Origin: Caballeronia hypogeia
GTDB lineage: Bacteria > Pseudomonadota > Gammaproteobacteria > Burkholderiales > Burkholderiaceae
Reading direction: 5' to 3'
Length of the DNA stretch: 64,000 bases
Assembly (NCBI RefSeq): GCF_001544875.2
Contig: NZ_FCOA02000002.1
Span: forward strand, 1 to 64,000
The first letter of the stretch is position 1, and the number at the start of each line of letters is the position of its first letter. Position numbers and translations under genes: made by a program. Under the pieces are notes generated by a model. That model was not told where the DNA came from. It worked only from the letters and a program-made list of their open reading frames with translations, and did no database searches. Positions 54,365 through 63,633 of this stretch are shown one piece after another.

Positions 54365-54937
54365 ATGCAACTGACCCGTCTTCTCGTCCCGACCTTTCTG
54401 CAAACCTTGAAGAGCCTGTCGGCATGGCTCGACAAGGCCGCCGCGCTCGAGAAGGAGCAGGGCGCCGACGCCGATGCGCTCATGACGCTGCGTCTCGCCC
54501 CGGACATGTTCCCGCTCGCCGCACAGGTGCGCTTCGCGTGCTTTCAGGCGCTGGAGCCGGTTTACCGGCTGCGTGGCGAGGCGTTGCCGCAGAGCCTGCT
54601 CGGCATTCGCACGGAGGGCGCGAAGTCGAACGAAGCGCCGGGCACATTCGCCGATGCGCAAGCGCGTATCGCCGAGGCGAGCGCGTTTCTTTCGGCGCTC
54701 ACGCCGGATGCGCTCGATGCCTGCAGCGCGTCGCCCATCGCGCTCGATCTGCCGAACGGCATCGTCTTCGATCTGACCGGCGAGCAATACGCGCGCGACT
54801 GGTGCCTTCCGCAGCTCTATTTCCACGCGGTGACCGCCTACGCGATCCTGCGTCATCACGGCGTGGCGCTCGGCAAGGCGGATTACGTGTCGCACATGTT
54901 CCCGTACATCCGGCCCGGCACGATGCCGCAAGGCTGA
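54365..54937 (+). CDS. DUF1993 family protein
   Basis: 190 residues. The sequence TFLQTLKSLSAWLDKAAALE at the start, RLAPDMFPLAAQVRFACF and LPQLYFHAVTAYAILRHHGV fit DUF1993, a helical-bundle (DinB-like) family of unknown function. ATG 54365 follows GCGGAGCCTTCG. It is a separate unit between the propeller gene and the ABC operon. Confidence 0.8.
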   Translation: MQLTRLLVPTFLQTLKSLSAWLDKAAALEKEQGADADALMTLRLAPDMFPLAAQVRFACFQALEPVYRLRGEALPQSLLGIRTEGAKSNEAPGTFADAQARIAEASAFLSALTPDALDACSASPIALDLPNGIVFDLTGEQYARDWCLPQLYFHAVTAYAILRHHGVALGKADYVSHMFPYIRPGTMPQG

Positions 54938-55025
54938 TTCAGGCGGCGCAACGAGCGGAAAAGCACGATTGTTGGGCACAATGCTTGCGAAATCAGAAAT
55001 CGCGCCTTCGTGCCTGACCCATCCC

Positions 55026-55715
55026 ATGCGACCCGCCGACCCGAACGTCACTCCCGCCCTCGAATGCCGCCGCCTGACGAAGACTTACGCGGGCGGGCGC
55101 ATCGTGCTCGACGCGCTCGACTTCGCGCTCGGCGCGGGCGAGTTCGTCGCGGTGATGGGCGACTCGGGCGTCGGCAAATCGACGCTGCTCAATCTGATCG
55201 CGGGTCTCGATCATGCCGACAGCGGCGAAGTGCTGATCGACGGCGCGGTCATCTCCACGCTCTCCGACGACGCCGCCACGCGCCTGCGTCGCCAGAAGCT
55301 CGGCTTCGTATTTCAGGCGTTTCATGTGCTGCCGCATCTGACGCTGTATCAGAACGTCGCGGTGCCGCTGCTGTTGAACGGCATGCCGCCCGAACCCGCG
55401 CGCGCGATGCTCGCGGCGGTCGGCCTCGACGGACGCGACGGCGATATGCCGCGTCAGCTTTCGGGCGGCGAGCTGCAGCGCGTGGCAATCGCGCGGGCGC
55501 TGGTGCATCGGCCGCGTCTTTTGCTGGCCGACGAACCCACTGGCAATCTCGATCCGCAAACCGCGCATGAAGTGCTGGAACTGCTGCGCGCGGAAACCAA
55601 GGCGACGCGCGCCGCGACGGTCATGGTCACGCATTCGGAAGCGGCCGCCGCCTTCGCGGACCGCGTGGTGATCCTGAGCGACGGCGCGCTGCACGCGGCG
55701 ACACTCGCGCGATGA
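55026..55715 (+). CDS. ABC transporter ATPase (LolD/AttE-like)
   Basis: 229 residues. Walker A GDSGVGKSTLLN, signature LSGGELQRVAIARAL, Walker B LLLADEPTGNLD; the layout is that of LolD/MacB ATPases that drive FtsX-type permeases. These are mechanotransducing machines acting on envelope lipoproteins, lipids or peptides and do not import solutes. Its stop overlaps the permease start by four bases (ATGA, 55712-55715). First gene of a three-gene operon with an FtsX permease and an AttH-like protein. Confidence 0.88.
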   Translation: MRPADPNVTPALECRRLTKTYAGGRIVLDALDFALGAGEFVAVMGDSGVGKSTLLNLIAGLDHADSGEVLIDGAVISTLSDDAATRLRRQKLGFVFQAFHVLPHLTLYQNVAVPLLLNGMPPEPARAMLAAVGLDGRDGDMPRQLSGGELQRVAIARALVHRPRLLLADEPTGNLDPQTAHEVLELLRAETKATRAATVMVTHSEAAAAFADRVVILSDGALHAATLAR

Positions 55716-58273
55716 GCGATACCGCAATCGGGCGTCGCAGCTTCGACACGCTCACGCGCTGGCTGCTCGGCGCGCAATGGCGCAGTCATCGCGGCCGCGC
55801 GCTGACCGCCGTGCTGACGATCGCGCTCGGGGTCGGTCTGGGGTTCGCGGTTCAGCTCATCAACGGCGCGGCGTTCAACGAGTTTTCGGCCGCCGCGCGC
55901 AGCCTGTCGGGTCAGGCCGATCTGCAGGTGCGCGGCGCGCAGGCTCTCATCGACGAGAAGGTTTATCCGCAACTCGCGACGCACGCGGGCGTCGCGGTCG
56001 CGAGCCCGGTGCTCGAAGTCGATGCCGCCGTGCCCGGCAAGAGTGCGCCGCTCAAGGTGCTGGGCATCGACGTGTTTCGCGCGAAGCGCATTGCGCCGGA
56101 TCTGACCGGCGTGCCGTCGCCGCAAACCCCGTTCGATGTGCTCGCCGACGACACCATCTTTCTTTCGCCCGCCGCGCAAACCTGGCTCGGCGCACGCGAC
56201 GGCGCGCATATCGAACTGCAAAGCGGCACCTCGCCAGTCAGCCTGCGCGTGGCGGGCGGCATCGCGCGCACGCGTCCCGGGCAGCGCATCGCGGTGATGG
56301 ACATCGCCGCCGTGCAGACGCATTTCGCGATGACCGGAAAGCTCTCGCGCGTCGATCTGCAACTCGCGCGCGGCGTGAATCGCGAGGCGTTCCGCCAGTC
56401 GCTGCAACACGAGCTGGGCGGACGGCTCGTCGTGACCGAGACGCGCGATGTCGAAAGCCGCACGGATCGGCTGTCGCGCGCGTATCGCATCAACATGAAC
56501 GTGCTCGCGCTGGTCGCGCTGTTCACGGGCGCGTTTCTCGTGTTCTCGACGCAGGCGGCGGGCGTCGTGCGCCGCCGCGCGCAATTCGCGATGCTGCGCG
56601 TGCTCGGCATGACGCGCGCATCGCTCGTGCGCCAGATCATGCTCGAAGGCGCGCTCCTGGGTGTCGTGGGCGGCGTGCTCGGCATCGCGCTCGGCTTCAC
56701 GGTCGCCGCGCTCGCGCTGCGCTTTTTCGGCAGCGATCTCGGCGGCGGATATTTTCCGGGCGTCGAGCCGCGCGTTGCGTTCGATCCCGTGGCGAGCGCG
56801 ATCTTTCTCGCGCTGGGCATCGGCGTCGCGCTCGCGGGCACGCTGGTTCCCGCGCTCGAAGCGGCGCGCACCCGGCCCGCGCCCGCGCTCAAGGCCGGCA
56901 GCGAGGAAGCCGCGCTCGCGCCGCTCGGCAGGCCGTGGCCGGCGCTCGCGTGCCTCGTGGCGGGCGCGGCGCTGACGCAGGCGCCGCCCGTTTTCGATAT
57001 GCCCGTCGCCGGATATCTCGCCGTCGCGCTGCTGCTCGTGGGCGGCATTGCGCTGATGCCGCGGCTCACCGCCATTGTCTTTCGCCGGACGACGAAGCCG
57101 CGCGGAGCCGTCGCGACGCTCGCGCTCGCGCGCCTCGCCAATGCGCCGGGGCAGGCGTCGATCGCGATGGGCGGCGTGCTGTCGAGCTTCACGCTGATCG
57201 TCGCGATGGCGATCATGGTGACGAGCTTCCGCGTGTCGGTGGAGGACTGGCTGGCGCACTTGCTGTCGGCCGATCTCTATGTGCGTATGGCGTCGAGCGG
57301 CGACACCGGCGGCCTGAGTTCCGCGCAGCAGGCGCGGCTCTCGGCGGCGAACGGGATCGCGCACGCGGCGTTCTCGCGCACCTCGAAGCTGACGCTCGAT
57401 GCCGCCAAGCCGCCCGTCGCACTGATCGCCCGCGAGCTCGACGCCGCGGACCCCGGCGCGACGCTGCAAATGACCGGCGACGTGTTGCCGCCATCGGCAT
57501 GGCATGAAGGCGAAACGCCCGTGTGGGCCTCGGAAGCGATGGCGGATCTGTACGGCTATCGGGTGGGCGAGCGCGTGACGCTGCCCATTGGCGCAACGGG
57601 CGCAACGGGCACAACGGATGGCCGCTTCGTCGTCGCGGGCATCTGGCGCGATTACGTGCGGCAGACGGGCGCGCTGCAAATGCGCGTCGGCGACTATCGT
57701 AGCCTGACCGGCGATGCGAGCGCGACCGATGTCGCCATAACCTTGCGCGCCGGTTCGACTGCCGCGCAGGTCATCGAGTCGATCAAAAAGCTGCCCTTCG
57801 GCGGCGCGCTCGAATTCTCGCAACCGGGAGAAATCCGCGCGCGCACGCTGACCATCTTCGATCGCAGTTTCGCGGTGACGTACCTGCTGGAGGCGGTGGC
57901 GATCGTGATCGGCCTGTTCGGCGTCGGCGCGACGTTCTCGATGCAGACCCTCGCGCGCTCGCGCGAATTCGGCATGCTGCGGCACGTCGGCGTGACGCGC
58001 GGGCAGATTGTCGCGCTGCTCGCGTCGGAAGCGGCGTGGCTCACGCTGCTCGGCATCGCGATGGGTTGCGTGCTCGGTTTCGCGATCAGCCTGATTCTCG
58101 TGTTCGTCGTGAATCCACAGTCGTTCCACTGGAGCATGTCGCTGCACATTCCTTGGTCGATGATCGCGGTCATCGCCTGCGTGATGCTCGCGTCGTCGTG
58201 CGCGACGGCCGTGCTGTCGGGGCGCCGCGCCGTCTCCGTCGATGCGGTGCGCGCCGTGCGGGAGGACTGGTGA
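55712..58273 (+). CDS. FtsX-family ABC permease
   Basis: 853 residues. A first transmembrane helix near residues 27-50 (LTAVLTIALGVGLGFAVQL) is followed by a large periplasmic domain and two FtsX membrane blocks, around 255-390 (MNVLALVALFTGAFLVFSTQ) and 720-850 (FAVTYLLEAVAIVIGLFGVG). Duplicated-FtsX permeases work with LolD-like ATPases on envelope substrates. The stop and the next start share a base (TGATG, 58271-58275), so the AttH-like protein is co-made. Homologues are grouped as AttF/AttG-type transport proteins. Confidence 0.85.
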   Translation: MSDTAIGRRSFDTLTRWLLGAQWRSHRGRALTAVLTIALGVGLGFAVQLINGAAFNEFSAAARSLSGQADLQVRGAQALIDEKVYPQLATHAGVAVASPVLEVDAAVPGKSAPLKVLGIDVFRAKRIAPDLTGVPSPQTPFDVLADDTIFLSPAAQTWLGARDGAHIELQSGTSPVSLRVAGGIARTRPGQRIAVMDIAAVQTHFAMTGKLSRVDLQLARGVNREAFRQSLQHELGGRLVVTETRDVESRTDRLSRAYRINMNVLALVALFTGAFLVFSTQAAGVVRRRAQFAMLRVLGMTRASLVRQIMLEGALLGVVGGVLGIALGFTVAALALRFFGSDLGGGYFPGVEPRVAFDPVASAIFLALGIGVALAGTLVPALEAARTRPAPALKAGSEEAALAPLGRPWPALACLVAGAALTQAPPVFDMPVAGYLAVALLLVGGIALMPRLTAIVFRRTTKPRGAVATLALARLANAPGQASIAMGGVLSSFTLIVAMAIMVTSFRVSVEDWLAHLLSADLYVRMASSGDTGGLSSAQQARLSAANGIAHAAFSRTSKLTLDAAKPPVALIARELDAADPGATLQMTGDVLPPSAWHEGETPVWASEAMADLYGYRVGERVTLPIGATGATGTTDGRFVVAGIWRDYVRQTGALQMRVGDYRSLTGDASATDVAITLRAGSTAAQVIESIKKLPFGGALEFSQPGEIRARTLTIFDRSFAVTYLLEAVAIVIGLFGVGATFSMQTLARSREFGMLRHVGVTRGQIVALLASEAAWLTLLGIAMGCVLGFAISLILVFVVNPQSFHWSMSLHIPWSMIAVIACVMLASSCATAVLSGRRAVSVDAVRAVREDW

Positions 58274-59355
58274 TGCGCGTGCTGCTCTGTGCGTTGCTGT
58301 TCTCTTCGATGACCGCCTTCGCCGCCGAACCGGCGTTCGCGCCGGTCGTGCCCGGACGCGCGATTCAATGGCCCCGGGACAGCGGCGCGCATCCGCCGTA
58401 TCGCACCGAATGGTGGTACGCGACCGGCTGGCTGGAAACGCCGGATCATCAGCCGATGGGTTTCCAGATCACGTTCTTTCGCTCGAATACGGGAAAGAAG
58501 GCGAGCGGCAGCGCGTTCGATCCGTCGCAGTTGATCATCGCGCACGCGGCGTTGTCCGATCCGGCATACGGGCGGCTCGTCCACGATCAGAACATCGCGC
58601 GGCAGGGCTTCGGGCTCGCGTACTCGAAGGAAGGCAACACGGACGTGAAGCTCGATGCGTGGCGCATGACGCGCGCGCCGGATGGCCGCTATTCCGTCGA
58701 TGCCGATGCGGCGGGCTTCGCGCTTCATCTGACCTTCACGCCGACGCAGCCGCCGATGATGCAGGGCGACCAGGGCTTTTCGCGCAAGGGACCGTTGCCG
58801 GAGCAGGCGAGCTATTACTACAGCGAGCCGCAACTGAAGGTGACGGGCAGCGTGGTGCGGCCGACTGAATCGGGGAAGGCGACTGCGAGCGTCGCGGTGA
58901 CGGGCCGCGCATGGCTGGATCACGAATGGTCGAGCACGCTGCTGTCATCCGATGCCGCCGGCTGGGACTGGATCGGCGCGAATCTCGATGACGGCGCAGC
59001 GCTCATGGCCTTCAAGGTCCGCGCCCGCGACGGCCATGCGGTCTGGGCGCACGCCGCGCTGCGCGAACCGGACGGCCGCACGACGCAATTCGGTCCGGGC
59101 GATGTCGATTTCACGCCGGAGCGGCAGTGGCGCTCGCCGCGCACGAACACGGTTTATCCGGTCGCGATGAACGTGCGCGTCGGCGGCATGCGCTGGCGGC
59201 TGAGCCCGCTCATGGACGATCAGGAACTCGATTCACGCGATTCGACCGGCGCGCTGTATTGGGAAGGCGCGGTCACGTTGAGCGGCGACAAGCCGGGGCG
59301 CGGCTATCTGGAACTGACGGGATATGCGAAGACGCTGGAGGTGGAGAAGCGGTAA
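58273..59355 (+). CDS. attH: AttH/CrtC-type lipocalin-like protein
   Basis: 360 residues. Signal peptide at about 1-21 (LLCALLFSSMTAFAAEP). The mature protein is the two-lipocalin AttH/carotenoid-1,2-hydratase-like fold: PYRTEWWYATGWLE, FQITFFRS, AWLDHEWSS and WDWIGANLDDGAALMAFKVR are diagnostic. In attEFGH operons it is thought to be the exported partner of the ABC machine. It probably handles a hydrophobic or lipid-like ligand in the periplasm (inference). Confidence 0.87.
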   Translation: MRVLLCALLFSSMTAFAAEPAFAPVVPGRAIQWPRDSGAHPPYRTEWWYATGWLETPDHQPMGFQITFFRSNTGKKASGSAFDPSQLIIAHAALSDPAYGRLVHDQNIARQGFGLAYSKEGNTDVKLDAWRMTRAPDGRYSVDADAAGFALHLTFTPTQPPMMQGDQGFSRKGPLPEQASYYYSEPQLKVTGSVVRPTESGKATASVAVTGRAWLDHEWSSTLLSSDAAGWDWIGANLDDGAALMAFKVRARDGHAVWAHAALREPDGRTTQFGPGDVDFTPERQWRSPRTNTVYPVAMNVRVGGMRWRLSPLMDDQELDSRDSTGALYWEGAVTLSGDKPGRGYLELTGYAKTLEVEKR

Positions 59356-59664
59356 CGGCTCGTATCGTTTATTATCTTCAGTCAATTGCAGCCAAACATC
59401 GTGCAACGTTGTAAAACGGGGTCGGCTTAAGTTTCGTTTAAGAAAGCTCGCATAGTCTCGACCGGACCGTTCTCCTGCTGCACGCGCAGAATCGCTTCGA
59501 TGCCCGTTCGCCTGTTCGCCCTTTTTTCCCCGAAGATCGCGCCGATTTCCCGGCAGATCGAGTAACGCGCGCTATTTCCGCCGCTCGCGGCCCGCGCGCC
59601 GCGCCTTTCGCTCCCTGACGGACGATGCATCCCAAGCGTATCGTCCGCTCCGCTTCTTCCTTCG
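59356..59664. other. gene-free stretch
   Basis: 309 bases between attH and the M23 peptidase. CTTAA-GTTTCGT-TTAAG (59428-59444) is a weak dyad; no terminator T-run and no gene are seen. It should contain the promoter of the peptidase gene. Confidence 0.35.
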
Positions 59665-60660
59665 ATGCCCTTCATTCCCACCACCGCCTCGCCCGGCAAG
59701 GCAGGCAGACTGTTTTTCGCTTGCGCGATCGGCTCCGTTTGCACCGTCGTGATCTGCGACGCGCTGCATCGGACGCATGAGCCATCCATCGACAAGGACG
59801 ACGCGCCGGTTGTTGCGCTCAGACCGGGCACGCCGCCCGCGAAGCCCGCTCCGCCGCCGGCACCGCCGGCGCCCGTGCGCACGACCGAGAGCGCGACGGT
59901 CGACGAAACCTTCTCGCAAGCCGCCCAGAGCCTCGGCATCGACCAGGGCACGATCGCGACGCTGACTGAAGCCTTTGGCAATAAAGTCGATTTGCGCCGC
60001 GACCTGCGCAAGGGCGATACGCTGAGCGTGATCTACGACCGCGCGCCCGGAAGCGATGCACCGATCGACGCGCCGCTCGCGGTGCGGCTCACGACCGGAT
60101 CGTCTTCGCATGACGTGTTCCTGTACCGCGATCCGGAAGGCGAAGCGCGCTATTACTCGAAGAACGGCAACAGCACCAAACCCGCGTTCTCCCGTTATCC
60201 TGTCGACTTCACGCGCGTATCGTCCGACTTCTCGTTGCGGCGGCTCGATCCGGTGACGCATCGCTGGCAAAGCCACGATGGCGTCGATCTCGCCGCGCCC
60301 ATCGGCACGCCGGTGCATGCAACGGCGCAAGGCAAGGTGACATTCGTCGGCCGGCAAACGGGTTACGGCAAGGTGGTCATGCTGGAGAATCCGCCGCCGT
60401 ATTCGACCGTGTACGCGCATCTGTCGCGCTTCGCGAAAGGCTTGCGCAACGGCGCGACGGTGCAGCGCGGCCAGGTGATCGGCTATGTCGGCGAGACCGG
60501 CTGGGCGACGGGACCGCATCTGCACTACGAAGTGCACGTCGACGATGTGGCGATGGACCCGCTCACCGTCTCGCTGCCCGGCGACGACCGTCTGCGCGGC
60601 GAGGAACGTCAGCGCTTCGCGAAGGAAGCCGAGAGCCTGAGCGCCGCGCTGAACGGCTAA
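59665..60660 (+). CDS. M23 family metallopeptidase (LytM type)
   Basis: 331 residues. N-terminal membrane anchor at about 16-32 (FFACAIGSVCTVVICDA), a proline-rich linker, then an OpgM-like region and the M23 peptidase domain with HDGVDLAAP (zinc His and Asp) and PHLHYEVH (catalytic and zinc His). All zinc residues are present, so it is likely an active peptidoglycan endopeptidase in the periplasm and not an EnvC-type activator. Similar large M23 proteins act in cell separation or growth. It converges on the diguanylate cyclase gene. Confidence 0.87.
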   Translation: MPFIPTTASPGKAGRLFFACAIGSVCTVVICDALHRTHEPSIDKDDAPVVALRPGTPPAKPAPPPAPPAPVRTTESATVDETFSQAAQSLGIDQGTIATLTEAFGNKVDLRRDLRKGDTLSVIYDRAPGSDAPIDAPLAVRLTTGSSSHDVFLYRDPEGEARYYSKNGNSTKPAFSRYPVDFTRVSSDFSLRRLDPVTHRWQSHDGVDLAAPIGTPVHATAQGKVTFVGRQTGYGKVVMLENPPPYSTVYAHLSRFAKGLRNGATVQRGQVIGYVGETGWATGPHLHYEVHVDDVAMDPLTVSLPGDDRLRGEERQRFAKEAESLSAALNG

Positions 60661-60664
60661 AGAC

Positions 60665-61846
60665 TTACGCGACCTGCGCGATGTCCTGAGACGCGCGCTC
60701 CGGCTCGCGTCCGCCCGCCGCGACCCAGCGGCTCTTGCCAGCGCGTTTCGCTTCGTAGAGCGCGTTGTCGGCGTCGCGGAGCACGCCGTCGAGTTCGTCG
60801 TGATGATGGTCGAAGCGCGCAATGCCGATCGACACGCCGATATCGAGCGGCGCCACGCCATCCACATGGAACGGCTTCGACAGCTCGCGCACGAGGAGAT
60901 CGGCCAGCACGTGCGGATCGGCGTGCGGCGGCGTGACGATCACGAACTCGTCGCCGCCCAGCCGTGCGGCCAGCGAGCCATCGCCCGACAGATGCCGCAG
61001 GCGGCGCGCCGCCAGCGCGAGCAGCGTGTCGCCGACTTCGTGACCGTGCGCGTCGTTGACGGCCTTGAAACCGTCGAGATCGAGATAGAGCAGCGCCGCG
61101 TGCGCGGTGTCATGCGCGGCCTCGGGCGCGCGCGAACGCACCGCCTGAAACAGCCCCGCGCGATTGAGCAGGCCGGTCAGCTCGTCGTGGCGAGCGCGGC
61201 GGTCGTTTTCCTGCTCGGCTTTCATCGTCGAGACGAGCATGCCGTTCAGACGCCACGCGGCGGCGCTCATCGCGAAGAGATAAAAGGGAATCTGCAGCAG
61301 CGTGAGCCAGAGCGTCGGCTCGCCCGACAGCACCGCCCCCAGGCAACACGGCCCGAGCGACAGGAAGATCATCACCGCGACCAGACGCGGCGCGCCGAAA
61401 TTACGAAAACAGATGCCGCCAACCATCGCCGCCGCCGACAGAAACGAGAGCGTGGCGGCCACCCAGTCGCCCGAAAGCACGCAGACGAGCGCGCCATAAC
61501 CGACCGTCGCGCCCCATAGCGGCGCGAGCAGCACGTAGGTGTCGGTGAGCGTGGACTTGCCCTCGCGCGCCCGCTTGCGCGCGACGATCAGCACGACGAG
61601 CCGCACGAGACACACGGCCACTTCGAGCGCGAGCCAGATGTCGAACGGCACGCTTGGATGACGGCGATCCAGCACCCACGCGACCGCGACCGTGTTGAGC
61701 ACGCCACCCGCGAAGATCGGCAAGGTGCCGAACAGGCTGCCGACGAGGGCGACACGAATCGCGCGGGGAATGTCGGCTCCCGCGTGCAGCAACCACGTCG
61801 CCGCGCGTCCGCGCGGCAGGGTGAATACCTCAGTTTGATGGTCCAT
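60665..61846 (-). CDS. membrane-bound GGDEF diguanylate cyclase
   Basis: 393 residues. About five to six membrane helices in 1-205, then a GGDEF domain with RHDELTGLLNRAGLFQ, LDLDGFKAVNDAHGHEVGD and an intact GGDEF at 297-301. It makes c-di-GMP from GTP. The inhibitory RxxD site that normally stands just before GGDEF is missing (SGDG in its place), so product inhibition may be weak. Sensory input would be through the membrane helices; the signal is unknown. Confidence 0.9.
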   Translation of the reverse strand: MDHQTEVFTLPRGRAATWLLHAGADIPRAIRVALVGSLFGTLPIFAGGVLNTVAVAWVLDRRHPSVPFDIWLALEVAVCLVRLVVLIVARKRAREGKSTLTDTYVLLAPLWGATVGYGALVCVLSGDWVAATLSFLSAAAMVGGICFRNFGAPRLVAVMIFLSLGPCCLGAVLSGEPTLWLTLLQIPFYLFAMSAAAWRLNGMLVSTMKAEQENDRRARHDELTGLLNRAGLFQAVRSRAPEAAHDTAHAALLYLDLDGFKAVNDAHGHEVGDTLLALAARRLRHLSGDGSLAARLGGDEFVIVTPPHADPHVLADLLVRELSKPFHVDGVAPLDIGVSIGIARFDHHHDELDGVLRDADNALYEAKRAGKSRWVAAGGREPERASQDIAQVA

Positions 61847-62158
61847 GTTGGCTTCCGGCGCGGTCCGGCGATGGCTGAACCCTCGCGGGAAAGCCGGACC
61901 TCAATTCGGATAACGGTCGTTCGCATCGAAACTTTAGCGGCTGTCTCAAATTCGGCTCGGTGCCACGTGTCCACCGGACAAAAAATATTCGCCGCGCAGA
62001 CGTTATTGACAATTCGTCCGCTTGCCGGGCTGCCGCAATGGGCGTGGACCGCATGGGAATCGGATCAAATCTTACAACCAGCTAACATACAAGGATAAGT
62101 TGAGAATGATTCGCGTTTACGTTAGCTTCCCAAGTCTTACGGAAGTGGAGCACGATTT
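61847..62158. other. siderophore control region
   Basis: 312 bases between the divergent diguanylate cyclase and orbS. Apart from the Fur-box-like site near 62101 it holds AT-rich steps at 61980-62010, with TTGACA at 62006-62011 lacking a matching -10 box. No gene. Confidence 0.4.
62101..62115 (+). promoter_or_regulatory. Fur box
   Basis: TGAGAAT-G-ATTCGCG matches the 7-1-7 Fur pattern TGATAAT-N-ATTATCA at 10 of 14 arm positions. GATAAG just upstream (62094-62099) could be the -10 box, with TTACAA 16 bases before it. Its position upstream of the sigma-factor gene fits Fe-Fur repression of orbS. Confidence 0.6.
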
Positions 62159-62875
62159 ATGGCTTACATGCACGCCCAGCCGGCATCGTCGAAACGCACG
62201 TCGACTTCGCCGCCGCCTTCGTCGAATTTGCCTCTCGATGCGCTGCCGTTCGATACGCACTGGCATCAGCATCAGCCCGTCGCGCCTGTCGTCACTGCGC
62301 CGGCGCCGGAGCCGCAACGGACGAGCGCCGCGCCGGACCTGCTCGAACTCGCCATCGCCAACCGGCAGATGCTCGTGAACATGGCGCGCGGCGTCGTGGG
62401 TTGCGCGAGCCGCGCGGAGGACGTGGTGCATGACGTCTTCGTCAATCTCATCGACCTGCCGCAGCACGACGGCGTGCGCCAGCCGATGGGTTACCTCGCG
62501 CGCATGGTGCGCAACGCGTCGATCGATGCGTGCCGGCGGCAAAACCTCGAAAACACCTATCGCGCGGACGAGGAAGACGGTCTCGACGTGCCGTCGCAGG
62601 AATCCACGCCCGAAGCGTGCGTGCAGGCGCGCGACACGTTGCGCCGCGTGTGCGACGCGCTCGCGCAGTTGCTCGAGCGCAGCCGCACCGCGTTCGAAAT
62701 GGTGCGGGTGCGCGAGGAAACGCTGCAAAGCACGGCGCGCGCGCTGAACGTCTCGCAGACCCTGGTTCATTTCATGGTTCGCGATGCCGAACAGCATTGC
62801 GCCGCCTGCCTCGACGCGCGCGAGCGCAACGCCGCGTGTCCGGCGTTCGTCGGCGGGCGGGCGCGGCGGCGGTAA
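62159..62875 (+). CDS. orbS: OrbS-like ECF sigma factor for siderophore genes
   Basis: 238 residues. An N-terminal extension of about 60 residues precedes sigma region 2 (NRQMLVNMARGVVGCASRAEDVVHDVFVNL, about 68-97) and region 4 (LQSTARALNVSQTLVHFMVRDAEQH). It belongs to the iron-starvation PvdS/OrbS branch, which transcribes ornibactin or malleobactin genes when iron is low. The next gene is an MbtH protein behind an OrbS-type promoter, the order seen in ornibactin loci. The Fur-like site upstream indicates repression by iron. Confidence 0.85.
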   Translation: MAYMHAQPASSKRTSTSPPPSSNLPLDALPFDTHWHQHQPVAPVVTAPAPEPQRTSAAPDLLELAIANRQMLVNMARGVVGCASRAEDVVHDVFVNLIDLPQHDGVRQPMGYLARMVRNASIDACRRQNLENTYRADEEDGLDVPSQESTPEACVQARDTLRRVCDALAQLLERSRTAFEMVRVREETLQSTARALNVSQTLVHFMVRDAEQHCAACLDARERNAACPAFVGGRARRR

Positions 62876-62897
62876 AAAAACGGGCGCCCCGAACGTC
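62873..62897 (+). promoter_or_regulatory. OrbS-type promoter of orbH
   Basis: TAAA (62873-62876), a 17-base GC-rich spacer and CGTC (62894-62897) fit the OrbS/PvdS -35/-10 pattern. The -35 box overlaps the orbS stop codon. Transcription would cover orbH and the genes behind it. Confidence 0.6.
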
Positions 62898-62959
62898 TCT
62901 ATCGATGAACGCGCTGCAAGCGCCACCGACCAAGGACATTCCGAACGAGAGGTATCGAC

Positions 62960-63202
62960 ATGACGCAACAGAGCCACGCAGCGGACGAGCTCGTCTACAC
63001 GGTCGTCATCAACGACGAAGAGCAGTACTCCATCTGGCCGACGTTCCGCGACGTGCCCGCCGGCTGGCGCGAAGCCGGCGTGCGCGGCCCGAAGGCGGAA
63101 TGCCTCGCGTATATCGAGGACACGTGGACGGACATGCGTCCCGCGAGCCTGCGCCGTCATATGGACGCGCTGAATGCGCAGGCCAAGGCGCGTCTGAACT
63201 GA
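62960..63202 (+). CDS. orbH: MbtH-family NRPS activator
   Basis: 80 residues with the MbtH signature: [28 protein letters not shown] and the ending TDMRPASLR. MbtH proteins bind NRPS adenylation domains and are needed for their activity, so a siderophore NRPS is expected beyond the window. GAGAGGTATCGAC precedes ATG 62960. Part of the orbS-orbH-orbG-orbC order. Confidence 0.9.
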   Translation: MTQQSHAADELVYTVVINDEEQYSIWPTFRDVPAGWREAGVRGPKAECLAYIEDTWTDMRPASLRRHMDALNAQAKARLN

Positions 63203-63226
63203 TCCGCACGAGTCACGAACTTTCGC

Positions 63227-63629
63227 ATGACAGAACTCTCGATGATCGCACGCGCGCCGCGACTCGCCGATCTGCGCATCGAGCCGGGTTTGCCGGTGGT
63301 CGTCTCGCCGCGCGTGGGCGCCGACATGACGCTCGCGCAAGCCGGGCCGCTCCTGCACGCCATCGCAGCCGGGCACCTGGAACGCGCGGGCGGCGTGCGC
63401 TTCACCGGCTTTCGCGTGGAATCGATCGAGGCGTTCCAGCGCTTCGCGGCGTCGTACGGCGATCCGCTGATCGGCTACGAATTCGCATCGACGCCGCGCA
63501 GCCAGGTCGAAGGCGGGGTGTACACGTCGACGGAATATCCGCCGCATCGCTGGATTCCGCTGCACAACGAGCGAAGGACCGCGCAAGGTGGTCGTCGCGA
63601 TGGCGCGGAGCTACCGCGAGGAACAATGA
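63227..63629 (+). pseudogene. orbG: orbG-like TauD-family hydroxylase, internally deleted
   Basis: The first ~115 codons (MTELSMIARAPRLADLRIEPG to GVYTSTEYPPHRWIPLHNE) are a normal start of the SyrP/OrbG-type Fe(II)/2-oxoglutarate hydroxylase, including the HNE iron-ligand segment. The chain then breaks off: the continuing frame reads an unrelated tail to 63637, while a different frame gives EGPRKVVVAMARSYREEQ with a stop at 63627-63629, which looks like the true C-terminus. Intact proteins are about 330 residues, so roughly 200 codons including the distal iron histidine are gone. The hydroxylation step is probably lost unless another gene supplies it. Confidence 0.7.
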
Positions 63630-63633
63630 CTCG

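Noticed and set aside
55454..58147. 897-codon minus-strand open frame opposite the FtsX permease
   Set aside because: Arg/His/Glu-rich shadow composition; the plus strand has clear FtsX motifs and coupled overlaps.
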